Below, piece after piece: positions 15,981 to 32,052 of a DNA stretch of 64,000 nucleotides (position 1 is the first letter of the stretch; each line of letters begins with the position of its first letter). The notes under the pieces were generated by a model. That model searched no databases, was not told the origin of the DNA, and saw only the letters and a program-made list of their open reading frames with translations. The stretch lies in contig NZ_CP127407.1 in NCBI RefSeq assembly GCF_030291075.1, forward strand, positions 62,001-126,000, in the 5' to 3' direction. The stretch is from Stenotrophomonas sp. 57. GTDB lineage: Bacteria; Pseudomonadota; Gammaproteobacteria; Xanthomonadales; Xanthomonadaceae. The translations under genes and the position numbers were made by a program.

Positions 15981-16069
15981 GTAGCGCCGGGCCATGCCCG
16001 GCCAAGGGCATGCCAACCAGGGTTGGCATCTACCGGGGGCGAAGCAGTGGATCCACGCCGTGCGTGGAT
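15981..16069. repeat. Three SMAG-like palindromes after plsB
   Basis: Unit 1, GTAGCGCCGGGCCATGCCCG at 15981-16000 (stem to 16002). Unit 2, inverted, at 16011-16033 (GCCAACC/GGTTGGC, ending CTAC). Unit 3 at 16051-16069 (ATCCACG/CGTGGAT) without a GTAG head. They fill the gap between the convergent plsB and DUF465 genes. Confidence 0.75.
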
Positions 16070-16079
16070 GGGCCACCGC

Positions 16080-16283
16080 TCAGGCCGGTTCGTCGGGAAT
16101 CTGCAGGCTTTCCAGCCTGGCGATGCAGTCCTTCAACTGCAGCTTGCGCCGCTTCAGGCGCTTGGATTCCAGTTCGTCCTCGCCATTGGCAGCCATGCGG
16201 GTGATCTGTTCATCCAGCAGGCGATGCTCGGCGCGCAGGGCGGCGAGGCGTTCGACGATCTCGGCGGGGCTGTAGGTGTCCAC
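16080..16283 (-). CDS. YdcH-family small protein (DUF465)
   Basis: 67 residues with the family pattern LRAEHRLLDEQI and SKRLKRRKLQLKDCIARLE, a predicted helical hairpin. Function unknown. The best start is a GTG at 16283 giving MDTYSPAEIVE; GGAGG lies only 2 nt before it, which is unusually close, and no other in-frame start suits the family length. It is divergent from ttcA. Confidence 0.75.
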   Translation of the reverse strand: MDTYSPAEIVERLAALRAEHRLLDEQITRMAANGEDELESKRLKRRKLQLKDCIARLESLQIPDEPA

Positions 16284-16374
16284 AGCCTCCGAGCATACAC
16301 AGCGACGATGACTGCCGGGAGAGGGGAACCCCGACCCCCGGCCGGGGCGGCTCCGAGCCGTTAGAATGGAACCC

Positions 16375-17307
16375 ATGAGTGCCGTGATTTCCCTTCCCGA
16401 TCCCCTGCCGCGTTCCCAGCCGCGCGCCGCCCGCGATCCGCGGCTGGCCGAGCGCGAACAGCACAAGCTGGCCAAGCGCCTGCGCCGCCAGGTCGGCGAG
16501 GCGATTGCCGACTTCGGCATGATCGAAGCCGGTGACAAGGTGATGGTCTGCCTGTCCGGTGGCAAGGACAGCTACACCCTGCTGGACGTGCTGCTGCAGC
16601 TGCAGAAGAAGGCGCCGGTGCCGTTCGAGCTGGTGGCGGTGAACCTGGACCAGAAGCAGCCGGACTTCCCCGAGCACGTGCTGCCGGAGTACCTGGCCGG
16701 GCTGGGCGTGCCGTACCACATCATCGAGCAGGACACCTATTCGGTGGTCAGCCGGGTCATTCCGGAAGGCAAGACCATGTGTTCGCTGTGCTCGCGCCTG
16801 CGTCGCGGCGCGCTGTACAACTACGCCGAAACCCACGGTTTCACCAAGATCGCGCTGGGCCACCACCGCGACGACATGGTGGCCACGTTCTTCATGAACC
16901 TGTTCCACCACGCCAAGCTGTCGGGCATGCCGCCGAAGCTGCGCAGCGATGACGGCAAGCACGTGGTGATCCGGCCGCTGGCCTACGTGCGCGAGAGCGA
17001 CATCGTCGACTACGCGCAGGCGCGCCAGTTCCCGATCATTCCCTGCAACCTGTGCGGCAGCCAGGAGAACCTGCAGCGCCGCCAGGTCGGCCTGATGCTG
17101 AAGCAGTGGGAAAAGGACCACCCCGGCCGCATCGAGCAGATCGCGCGCGCCATGGGTGAGGTCCGGCCCTCGCAGCTGGCCGATACCACCCTGTTCGATT
17201 TCATGGCGCTGGGCCGTCGCGACGACGCGCCGCTGCCCGACGCCCATGCCTGGCTGGCCGGTTCCCCGGCCGACGCCGACGCAGATCCCGAGACGCCTAC
17301 CGTTTAA
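16375..17307 (+). CDS. ttcA: tRNA 2-thiocytidine(32) synthetase TtcA
   Basis: 310 residues. An ATP- and iron-sulfur-dependent enzyme that thiolates cytidine 32 in some tRNAs. The PP-loop is [13 protein letters not shown], and the cluster-binding cysteines lie in [11 protein letters not shown] and [13 protein letters not shown]. The ATG at 16375 ([10 protein letters not shown]) has GGAA just upstream; an in-frame ATG at 16366 would add three residues. A GC-rich hairpin (CCCCGACC...CCGGGG) lies in the leader before 16366. Confidence 0.95.
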   Translation: MSAVISLPDPLPRSQPRAARDPRLAEREQHKLAKRLRRQVGEAIADFGMIEAGDKVMVCLSGGKDSYTLLDVLLQLQKKAPVPFELVAVNLDQKQPDFPEHVLPEYLAGLGVPYHIIEQDTYSVVSRVIPEGKTMCSLCSRLRRGALYNYAETHGFTKIALGHHRDDMVATFFMNLFHHAKLSGMPPKLRSDDGKHVVIRPLAYVRESDIVDYAQARQFPIIPCNLCGSQENLQRRQVGLMLKQWEKDHPGRIEQIARAMGEVRPSQLADTTLFDFMALGRRDDAPLPDAHAWLAGSPADADADPETPTV

Positions 17308-17343
17308 GGTCGGTCGCCCTTCCTCTTTGCCATCCGGAATTCC

Positions 17344-18249
17344 ATGTTCTTTCGCAACCTGACGTTCTTCCGTTTCCCGACCGCCACTGATTTTTCCGAA
17401 GTCGACACCCTGCTGCCGCACGCCCTGCTCAAGCCGGTCGGCGCGCTGGAAATGAGCTCGCGCGGTTTCATCTCGCCGTTCGGCCGCGAGGAGAAGGAAC
17501 TGCTGTCACATCGCATTGCCGAGCACCTGTGGCTGACCGTGGGCGGCGAGGACAAGATCCTGCCGGCGGCGGTGGTCAACGACCTGCTCGAGCGCAAGCT
17601 GGAGGAGATCGAGGAGAAGGAAGGCCGCCGCCCGGGTGGCCGCGAGCGCAAGCGCATGAAGGACGACCTGCTGCATGAACTGCTGCCGCGCGCCTTCGTG
17701 AAGTCCTCGCGCAACGACGCCTTCATCGACCTGCAGCACGGCTACGTGGCGGTGGATACCTCCAGCCGCAAGACCGGCGAGTACTTCATGTCCGACATCC
17801 GTGGCCTGCTCGGCAGCTTCCCGGCCATGCCGCTGAACGCCGAAGTGGCGCCGCGCTCGATCCTGACCGGCTGGATCGCCGGCGAGCCGCTGCCGACCGG
17901 GCTGAGCCTGGGCGAAGAGTGCGAGATGAAGGATCCGGTGGAAGGTGGCGCGGTGGTCAAGTGCCAGCACCAGGAGCTGCGCTGCGACGAGATCGACAAG
18001 CACCTGGACGCCGGCAAGCAGGTGACCAAGCTGGCGCTGATCTTCGAGGACAACCTGTCCTTCGTGATCGGCGACGACCTGATCGTGCGCAAGCTGAAGT
18101 TCCTCGACGGTGCCCTGGACCAGCTGGAGCATGCCGACGAAGACGGCCGCCGCGCCGAGTTCGATGCCCGCTTCGCCCTGCAGAGCGCCGAGATCCGCCG
18201 CCTGTTCCTGTTGCTGGAGGAAGCCTTCAAGCTCAGCAAGGCTGACTGA
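17344..18249 (+). CDS. rdgC: Recombination-associated protein RdgC
   Basis: 301 residues starting MFFRNLTFFRFP, the typical RdgC opening. RdgC forms a ring around double-stranded DNA and limits RecA loading. Family blocks include GFISPFGREEKEL, ILPAAVVNDLLERKL, FIDLQHGYVAVDTSS and QVTKLALIFEDNLSFV. It stands 36 nt after ttcA and may be co-transcribed with it. Confidence 0.95.
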   Translation: MFFRNLTFFRFPTATDFSEVDTLLPHALLKPVGALEMSSRGFISPFGREEKELLSHRIAEHLWLTVGGEDKILPAAVVNDLLERKLEEIEEKEGRRPGGRERKRMKDDLLHELLPRAFVKSSRNDAFIDLQHGYVAVDTSSRKTGEYFMSDIRGLLGSFPAMPLNAEVAPRSILTGWIAGEPLPTGLSLGEECEMKDPVEGGAVVKCQHQELRCDEIDKHLDAGKQVTKLALIFEDNLSFVIGDDLIVRKLKFLDGALDQLEHADEDGRRAEFDARFALQSAEIRRLFLLLEEAFKLSKAD

Positions 18250-18308
18250 ACAGGCAGCCCGTGGGCCGCCGGTCATCCGGTGGCCCGAAGCGGCGCTATG
18301 CTGGGCAC

Positions 18309-19088
18309 ATGAGCCGTCTGCTGCGCCGCCTGATCAGCCCGACCCCACCCGCCACCGTACAGCGCGACACCGTTCGCCTGCGGCTGGAGGATGCCGAGAT
18401 CGAGGTGCTGCGGGTGCGCGACCCGCGCGCACGGCGCATCAAGCTGAGCGTGGACGAGCGCGGCGCGCGCCTGACGCTGCCGCCGCGGGCAAGCCTGGTG
18501 ATGGGCGAACGCTTCCTGGAACAGCACCGCGACTGGCTGGCGCTGCAACTGCGCGTCTATCAGGACAATGGCCTGCCGGCACCGCTGCAGCCGGGCGAGG
18601 ACGGCGTGCTGCCCCTGCGTGGCGAACTGCTGCCGCTGCGCTGGCAGGAAGGCCGTTACGCGCGCCTGGAGATCGACACGCACGGTGCCTGCGTGCAGTG
18701 GCCGACCCGCGGTGGGGACGCCACCCTGCGCCGCCTGCTGCGCGAGTTCTACGAAGCGCAGACCCGCGCCGACGTCGGCCGCTGGCTGCCGAAGTACCTG
18801 CCTACCCTGCCGCGCGCACCCAGCCGCGTGCGGCTGAAGGTGATGTCCTCGCAATGGGGCTCGCTGGCCCCTGACGGCAGCATGGCGCTGGACCTGGCCC
18901 TGGTGCTCGGCCGTCCGGAAGCGTTCGAGTACGTGCTGGTGCACGAACTCTGCCACCTGATCCAGCCGAATCACTCGCCCGCGTTCTGGCACGAAGTGGA
19001 ACAACGCTTCCGCGCCTGGCGCGAGCAGCGCGACTACTTCCAGCTGGAAGGTCGGCGCCTGAAAGCCATGCTACGCCAGCTTCTGTAA
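18309..19088 (+). CDS. YgjP-like metallopeptidase-domain protein (DUF45, SprT/M48-like)
   Basis: 259 residues from the ATG at 18309. The C-terminal half has the zinc motif VLVHELCHLIQPNHSPAFW, with an SSQWGSLAPDG block before it, as in the DUF45/YgjP family. An upstream in-frame ATG at 18261 is less likely because it adds a poor, arginine-rich start. Proteolytic activity is not established for the family. A perfect SMAG palindrome begins 2 nt after the stop. Confidence 0.85.
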   Translation: MSRLLRRLISPTPPATVQRDTVRLRLEDAEIEVLRVRDPRARRIKLSVDERGARLTLPPRASLVMGERFLEQHRDWLALQLRVYQDNGLPAPLQPGEDGVLPLRGELLPLRWQEGRYARLEIDTHGACVQWPTRGGDATLRRLLREFYEAQTRADVGRWLPKYLPTLPRAPSRVRLKVMSSQWGSLAPDGSMALDLALVLGRPEAFEYVLVHELCHLIQPNHSPAFWHEVEQRFRAWREQRDYFQLEGRRLKAMLRQLL

Positions 19089-19090
19089 CT

Positions 19091-19118
19091 GTAGAGCCGA
19101 GCCCATGCTCGGCTCTAC
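19091..19118. repeat. SMAG palindrome
   Basis: GTAGAGCCGAGC / GCTCGGCTCTAC with a CCAT loop, a perfect 12-bp stem, directly after the YgjP-like gene. It opens repeat cluster B (19089-19329), which holds no gene. Confidence 0.85.
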
Positions 19119-19192
19119 AGAAGCGCGCGCAGCGCGCAACCCGCTCCTGTTCTTCCTTCCTTCTTCCGTGGTGGCACACCGGAACTGTCGAA

Positions 19193-19270
19193 GGACGGGA
19201 TGGGTGGGATTGCGGAGGTCGCTTCAGGGACGGGTTTACCGCGTCCCCCGCAGTTCCCCCCATCCCGGCC
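19193..19270. repeat. Long hairpin B, degenerate copy lacking the inner hairpin
   Basis: Arms 19193-19222 and 19241-19270 pair with about five mismatches. The core (19223-19240) keeps only the ACGGGTTTACC half and has no CATCCATG inner stem. The left flank (TTCTTCCGTGG...GGAACTGTCGAAGG) and right flank (CCACGAGGGGCTCAGCCGTT) match those of the copy at 62812-62915, so this is a decayed or deleted member of the same module. Confidence 0.7.
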
Positions 19271-19329
19271 AACCGCATGATCGTGCAGGCCCAAGCCACC
19301 ACGAGGGGCTCAGCCGTTCGCCGAAACCC

Positions 19330-20196
19330 TCACCCCGCCCGCAACGCCGCCGCCGTCGCCCACCGCGCCGCCACCCGCGGTGCCGTAATGCACACCGCTT
19401 GGTCCGTCACCGTCGTCACCGCACGCTCCAGCAGCTGGATATCCGCCTCGTGCTGGCGCGCCACATGCGGGTCCTCGAAGAAGATCGCACGCTGGCAGCT
19501 TCCTTCCAGCACGCGGTCTGCAATCTGCGCATCACCGCCCATCGGGCCGCTCTGGTAGCGCGTCACCCACGGCGTATCGCTGGGCCAGCCGCGGCTCCAG
19601 GCCAGCTCGTTCAAGCGTTGGCCGGTGGTGCCGGTCGCCACGCGCTCACCGAACCGCGCCAGCACATCGAAGTGCTCATCGGCGAACGCCAGCATGGCCG
19701 GCTTCATCGCATCGTGCGCGATCAGTGCCAGCGTCTGCCCCTCGAACGCATGCAGGTCGTCGGCCCCGGCATCGGCGGCCAGGCCGGCGTGGATGCGTTC
19801 CACCTCCACCCAGTCACGCGCAGTGGCCACGGTCGAAATGAACGGTTTGCCATGAATCACGCACTGCCGCTTCAGCGCCGTGGCTTCTGGGAACACGGAG
19901 GATGGATCGACCGGGTCGATCAGGTAGATCGCGCCATCCAGGGTCCGCTCGGCGCCCATGCCGACCACCTCGGCCACCAGTTTCATCAGGCCACCCTCGC
20001 GACCATAGGGATAGCGGTGCAGGCCCGCATAGCCGCTCAGGAAGCCCTGCCGCCCGATTGCGTCATAGGTACGGCCGACTGCGTGCAGCGACACTCCCAG
20101 TTCGCGCAGGCCGGCCTCGCTGACACGCAGCCAGCGGAACAGGGCGGCGCGCGCGTCGTGGTGGTGGAGACGGTTGGCAGCCAGGCCGATGCGCAT
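19330..20196 (-). CDS. mgsA: Methylglyoxal synthase with duplicated MGS domain
   Basis: 288 residues, about twice the E. coli enzyme. The C-terminal domain (from about 145) has all family blocks: LIAHDAMKP, ATGTTGQ, SGPMGGDAQ with the catalytic Asp, and FFEDPHVARQHEAD with the catalytic His region. It should convert dihydroxyacetone phosphate to methylglyoxal and phosphate. The N-terminal part (about 1-133) aligns block by block as a second, degenerate MGS domain: LAANRLHHHD, YGREGGLMK and LIDPVDPSSVF, lacking the catalytic residues. GGAG stands before the ATG at 20196. Divergent from the sensor kinase gene. Confidence 0.85.
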   Translation of the reverse strand: MRIGLAANRLHHHDARAALFRWLRVSEAGLRELGVSLHAVGRTYDAIGRQGFLSGYAGLHRYPYGREGGLMKLVAEVVGMGAERTLDGAIYLIDPVDPSSVFPEATALKRQCVIHGKPFISTVATARDWVEVERIHAGLAADAGADDLHAFEGQTLALIAHDAMKPAMLAFADEHFDVLARFGERVATGTTGQRLNELAWSRGWPSDTPWVTRYQSGPMGGDAQIADRVLEGSCQRAIFFEDPHVARQHEADIQLLERAVTTVTDQAVCITAPRVAARWATAAALRAG

Positions 20197-20364
20197 CGAG
20201 AACTCCGCAGGAACGGGTGAAAGCGGCAGTGTATGTCGGCATTCCCCCTACTTGCTGCTTTTACAACTTTCTTCATTGCTACCCGCACACGTGTCGCTAG
20301 CGTGACAGGCAGCGGTACCGCAGCGCGGCCGTTCATTTCCGCCCGCGAAAAGAGGATGCCCATC

Positions 20365-28684
<8,320 letters not shown>

Positions 28685-28823
28685 CTCTACCTCGATGCGT
28701 ATAGGGTTGGCGGCGACACTCGTCCCCGCTCATTCCCTGGAGCGCATCGTGAGGCCACCGGATGCCTCGACTAGATCACAGGTTGCTGCAACGCCGCAAT
28801 ACACGGTTGCAGGTGCAACAGAA

Positions 28824-28849
28824 CGCGCCGGCACCCCCGTGCCGGCGCG
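28824..28849 (-). terminator. Strong hairpin after the I78 lipoprotein gene
   Basis: CGCGCCGGCAC / GTGCCGGCGCG with loop CCCC, an 11-bp perfect stem 9 nt after the stop of the minus-strand gene at 28859. It has no T-run. It also lies upstream of gltB, where it could insulate the gltB promoter. Confidence 0.55.
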
Positions 28850-28858
28850 GGGCCGGAC

Positions 28859-29248
28859 TCAGCCGCAGCGCGCGCCGCTGACCGCGCCCTTGTCGTCCAC
28901 TTCGATGTTCAGGCGGTCGCCGAGGAACTCCATCGTGGCCACATCATTGGGCTTGAGAACGCGCACCTGGTTGGCGCCGGCATCTTCCTGGGCCTGCTTG
29001 CCGAGGGCATCGGTGTAGGGCTGGCCGACCAGGCTCTGCACCTGGCTGGCGTCGCAGGTGCCGACCGGCGGTGCCTCGGTGGCCTTGCCGGCGTCGTCGG
29101 CCGGTGCCTTGGCGGCTTCGGCCGCCTGCTGGGCATGGGCCGTGGCCGAATCCTGTTCATCCAGCGCCGGCGCCTGGCAGGCGGTCAGGGCCAGCACGGC
29201 CGGCAGCAACAGGGCGGAGAGCGAACGGGCGCGAATCGGAAACGACAT
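28859..29248 (-). CDS. Peptidase-inhibitor I78-family lipoprotein (copy 1)
   Basis: 129 residues. The leader ends LALTAC, a lipobox. After an Ala/Asp-rich linker the domain runs from CDASQVQSLVGQPY to VSGARCG, with RVLKPNDVATMEF in the centre, which is the I78 inhibitor pattern (small proteins related to fungal elastase inhibitors). Tandem ATGs occur at 29251 and 29248; CGGAG is better spaced for the second. Two related genes follow at 30442 and 35790. The target protease is unknown. Confidence 0.85.
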   Translation of the reverse strand: MSFPIRARSLSALLLPAVLALTACQAPALDEQDSATAHAQQAAEAAKAPADDAGKATEAPPVGTCDASQVQSLVGQPYTDALGKQAQEDAGANQVRVLKPNDVATMEFLGDRLNIEVDDKGAVSGARCG

Positions 29249-29360
29249 CATGACTCCGGAAGGGACTGTGAAAACCCGAGCATAGCGGCGAACCGACCCT
29301 CACGTGTTTGTCTTGCGTTATCGACAGGATCACCGCGCCGCACCCGCGACACTCCCAGCC

Positions 29361-30419
29361 ATGCCAACGCCCCCCACCCCGGAACAACAGGCCGCGCGCG
29401 CCGCAGGTCTGCGCTATGTCGATGACACCCAGCCCGGCATCAGCCGCCGCCGCGCCGGCAAAGGCTTTGCCTACCGCGATGCCGACGGCCATGCCGTGCG
29501 CGAGGCCGCCACCCTGCAGCGCATCCGCGCCCTGGCAATTCCGCCGGCCTATACCGCCGTGTGGATCTGTGCCCACGCCAACGGGCACCTGCAGGCCACC
29601 GGCCGCGACGCACGCGGGCGCAAGCAGTACCGCTACCACGCCGACTGGGCCGCGGTGCGTGACGCCGGCAAGTTCGACCGGGTGATCGCCTTTGGCGAAG
29701 CACTGCCTGCGCTGCGTCGCCGGCTTGGCCGCGATCTCAAGCGCAGTGGCTTCCCGCGCGAAAAGGTGCTGGCGGTAGTGGTCGCGCTGCTGGCCGACAC
29801 CCTGGTGCGGGTAGGCAATGAAACCTACGCCAGGGAAAACAGATCCTTTGGCCTGACCACGCTGCGCAACCGGCACCTGGACCTGCTGCGTGGGGGGCGC
29901 GTGCGGATGCGCTTCCGCGGCAAATCCGGGCAGCTGCATGAAGTAACGGTCGGCGACCGCCGGCTCGGCACGCTGGTGCGCGGTGTGCAGCAGTTGCCTG
30001 GCCAGGCCCTGTTCCAGTACCGCGATGACGACGGTGTGATCCAGCCGGTCGATTCCGGTGCGGTCAACGATTACCTGCGCGAGGTGATGGGCGAGGATTT
30101 CACCGCCAAGGATTTCCGCACCTGGGGCGGCACCCTGGCTGCAGTACAGGCGTTCGCCGCCACCGAGCTGCCCGAACCGGCCAGCCAGCGCGCGCTGGCC
30201 AAGGTGCAGCGTGAGGTGGTGTGCAAGGTGGCGGCTCAGTTGGGCAATACGCCTGCGGTGTGCCGCAAGGCCTATATCGACCCTTGCGTGTTCGCCGGCT
30301 GGGAGCGCGGCGAACTGGCGAAACTGGCTGGCCTGCGTGGGCCGCGCCAGTGGGAACAGGCGACGCTGAAGCTACTGCGCCGCGCGCGGCGGCTGTCCAA
30401 GCGCGGCGGCGCGACGTAG
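29361..30419 (+). CDS. DNA topoisomerase IB (poxvirus-type)
   Basis: 352 residues from the ATG at 29361 (MPTPPTPEQQ). It relaxes DNA through a 3'-phosphotyrosyl intermediate. The N-terminal domain contains AGKGFAYRDADG and IPPAYTAVWIC. The catalytic domain has KVLAVVVALLADTLVRVGNE, FRGKSG, TAKDFRTWGGT and the tyrosine in VCRKAYIDP. The frame extends further upstream (ATG-like start at 29304), but that part overlaps the divergent promoter region. Bacterial members are scattered and not essential. Confidence 0.92.
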   Translation: MPTPPTPEQQAARAAGLRYVDDTQPGISRRRAGKGFAYRDADGHAVREAATLQRIRALAIPPAYTAVWICAHANGHLQATGRDARGRKQYRYHADWAAVRDAGKFDRVIAFGEALPALRRRLGRDLKRSGFPREKVLAVVVALLADTLVRVGNETYARENRSFGLTTLRNRHLDLLRGGRVRMRFRGKSGQLHEVTVGDRRLGTLVRGVQQLPGQALFQYRDDDGVIQPVDSGAVNDYLREVMGEDFTAKDFRTWGGTLAAVQAFAATELPEPASQRALAKVQREVVCKVAAQLGNTPAVCRKAYIDPCVFAGWERGELAKLAGLRGPRQWEQATLKLLRRARRLSKRGGAT

Positions 30420-30441
30420 CGTCGGGCTTGCTCGACGGCGG

Positions 30442-30750
30442 TTATCCGCAGTAGATCGCGGTGATGTTGTTGGTGCGGCCCTTCTCGATGGTCAGGCGGT
30501 CACCGCCTTCGTGCGCCGGCGGCACCCGCGGGCCGTCATGACGCAGCACCTGCACGTGCAGGCTGTCGCTGTCCACGCGCGCGCGTTCGACGGTAGCGGC
30601 CGAAGCGGCCAGGCCGAGTGCCCCGCGCACCATGTCGCTGTGGCACTGGCCGGAAATCACGCCGTCGATCGGCTGCACCTGGGCCATCGGCGTACTGCTG
30701 CAGGCAGCGAGGGCGAGGGTAAGAGCGGCAGTGGCGATGGCATGTTTCAT
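30442..30750 (-). CDS. I78-like lipoprotein (copy 3, divergent sequence)
   Basis: 102 residues. MKHAIATAALTLALAAC is a lipoprotein leader. The mature part starts QCHSDMVRGALG, has RLTIEKG, and ends TAIYCG, matching the layout of the two I78 proteins nearby (first Cys, basic/hydrophobic centre, terminal Cys-Gly) but with weaker central motifs. GAGGAA lies 7 nt before the ATG. It is convergent with topoisomerase IB, with 22 nt between the stops. Confidence 0.75.
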   Translation of the reverse strand: MKHAIATAALTLALAACSSTPMAQVQPIDGVISGQCHSDMVRGALGLAASAATVERARVDSDSLHVQVLRHDGPRVPPAHEGGDRLTIEKGRTNNITAIYCG

Positions 30751-30895
30751 GGAGACGTTCCTCGTGTGGGTGCGTGCAGGGTGCGACGGCAGGCGTGGTC
30801 GTGGAATGAATGCCGTGCACATCGTGGACACGGTGCGCTCACTGCCGCCGACAGCCCGGACAGGGACACTGCAGGCGCGGCGGATGCCGCCCCCG

Positions 30896-30918
30896 GTAGT
30901 GCCGGCCGCTGGCCGGCA
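30896..30918 (+). repeat. SMAG palindrome in the leader of the SDR gene
   Basis: GTAGTGCCGGCCGCTGGCCG... lies about 28 nt before the ATG at 30946 and just ahead of GAGGAGA, so the folded RNA would stand next to the ribosome-binding site. Confidence 0.8.
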
Positions 30919-30945
30919 GCCCCTTTCCCTCCCGAGGAGACCTGC

Positions 30946-32052
30946 ATGGCCACCACTACAAAGACCCCCGCCCGCCGCAAAGCTTCGCCCAAGGTGCGCA
31001 AAGGCAGCACCGCGACGAAGACCGCGGCCGACACCGCTCGGCCACGCGTGGTGAAGACCGCCACCCGCAAGGCCGCCGCCAGCGATCCGCGTGCGGCACG
31101 TGTGGCTTCCCGGCAGCGACGCCTGCAGGACCAGGAAAAGGCCAAGGACGCGCGCGCCGCGAAGAAGGCAACAAAGAAGACCGCCACCCAGGCCGGTGCG
31201 CGCAGGCAACCTGAGGTCATGCCCGCCCAGCAGCTGCCCAAGCCCGGGCATGAACACGAACTTGAGCTGGCGCCACGCTTCCTCGCGCCGGACTACGCGG
31301 GAAGCGGCAAGCTGCAGGGCCTGCGCGCGATCATCACCGGCGGCGATTCCGGTATCGGCCGCGCGGTCGCGGTGCTGTTCGCACGCGAGGGTGCGGACGT
31401 TGCAGTGCTGCATCTGGATGAAGCCGAGGATGCCGAGATCACCCGCCAGCACGTCGAGCGCGAAGGCGGGCGCTGCGTGGTGATCGCCGGTGACGTGCGC
31501 GACCCGCGCTTCTGCAACAGGGCGGTGAAGCAGGTCGCCAAGGCCTTCGGTGGCATCGACATCCTGGTCAACAACGCGGCCTTCCAGCTGCACTGCGAGC
31601 GCCTGGAAGACCTCGAAGACGCCCACCTGCAGGAAACCCTGCAGACCAACATCGGCGGCTACATCCAGATGGCACGCGCGGTGCTGCCACACCTGGGCGA
31701 GGGCGCCAGCATCATCAACACCGGCTCGGAGACCGGCCTGTTCGGCAGCAAGGCACTGATCGACTACTCGGCCACCAAGGGCGCGATCCATGCGTTCACC
31801 AAGGCGCTGGCCAGCCAGCTGCTGCCGCGTGGCATCCGGGTCAACTGCGTGGCGCCGGGTCCGGTGTGGACGCCGCTGAACCCCGCCGACAAGCAGGCCG
31901 AAGATGTTGCGGAGTTCGGCAAGGACAGTGACATGGGGCGGCCCGCGCAACCCGAAGAACTGTCGCCGGCCTACGTATTCCTGGCATCGCCGGCCTGCGC
32001 CAGCTACATCAGCGGGGTGGTCCTGCCGGTGATGGGCGGGCCGCGGGGGTAG
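30946..32052 (+). CDS. Short-chain dehydrogenase with basic histone H1-like N-terminal tail
   Basis: 368 residues. About 90 N-terminal residues are low-complexity Lys/Ala/Thr/Arg (KTPARRKASPKVRKG, ARAAKKATKKTATQ), like bacterial H1-type tails. The rest is a YghA-like SDR: LPKPGHEHELELAPRFLAP, the Rossmann motif ITGGDSGIGRA, NNAA, catalytic Ser in NTGSETG and YSATKGA. The substrate is unknown. GAGGAGA before the ATG at 30946 supports that start; the SDR domain has no clear start of its own at the junction. Its 3' end overlaps the convergent hydrolase gene by 44 nt. Confidence 0.88.
   Translation: MATTTKTPARRKASPKVRKGSTATKTAADTARPRVVKTATRKAAASDPRAARVASRQRRLQDQEKAKDARAAKKATKKTATQAGARRQPEVMPAQQLPKPGHEHELELAPRFLAPDYAGSGKLQGLRAIITGGDSGIGRAVAVLFAREGADVAVLHLDEAEDAEITRQHVEREGGRCVVIAGDVRDPRFCNRAVKQVAKAFGGIDILVNNAAFQLHCERLEDLEDAHLQETLQTNIGGYIQMARAVLPHLGEGASIINTGSETGLFGSKALIDYSATKGAIHAFTKALASQLLPRGIRVNCVAPGPVWTPLNPADKQAEDVAEFGKDSDMGRPAQPEELSPAYVFLASPACASYISGVVLPVMGGPRG

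Noticed and set aside
13144..16029. 961-codon open frame on the minus strand opposite plsB
   Set aside because: Antisense shadow of plsB and the lipoprotein gene; no ribosome-binding site or domain.
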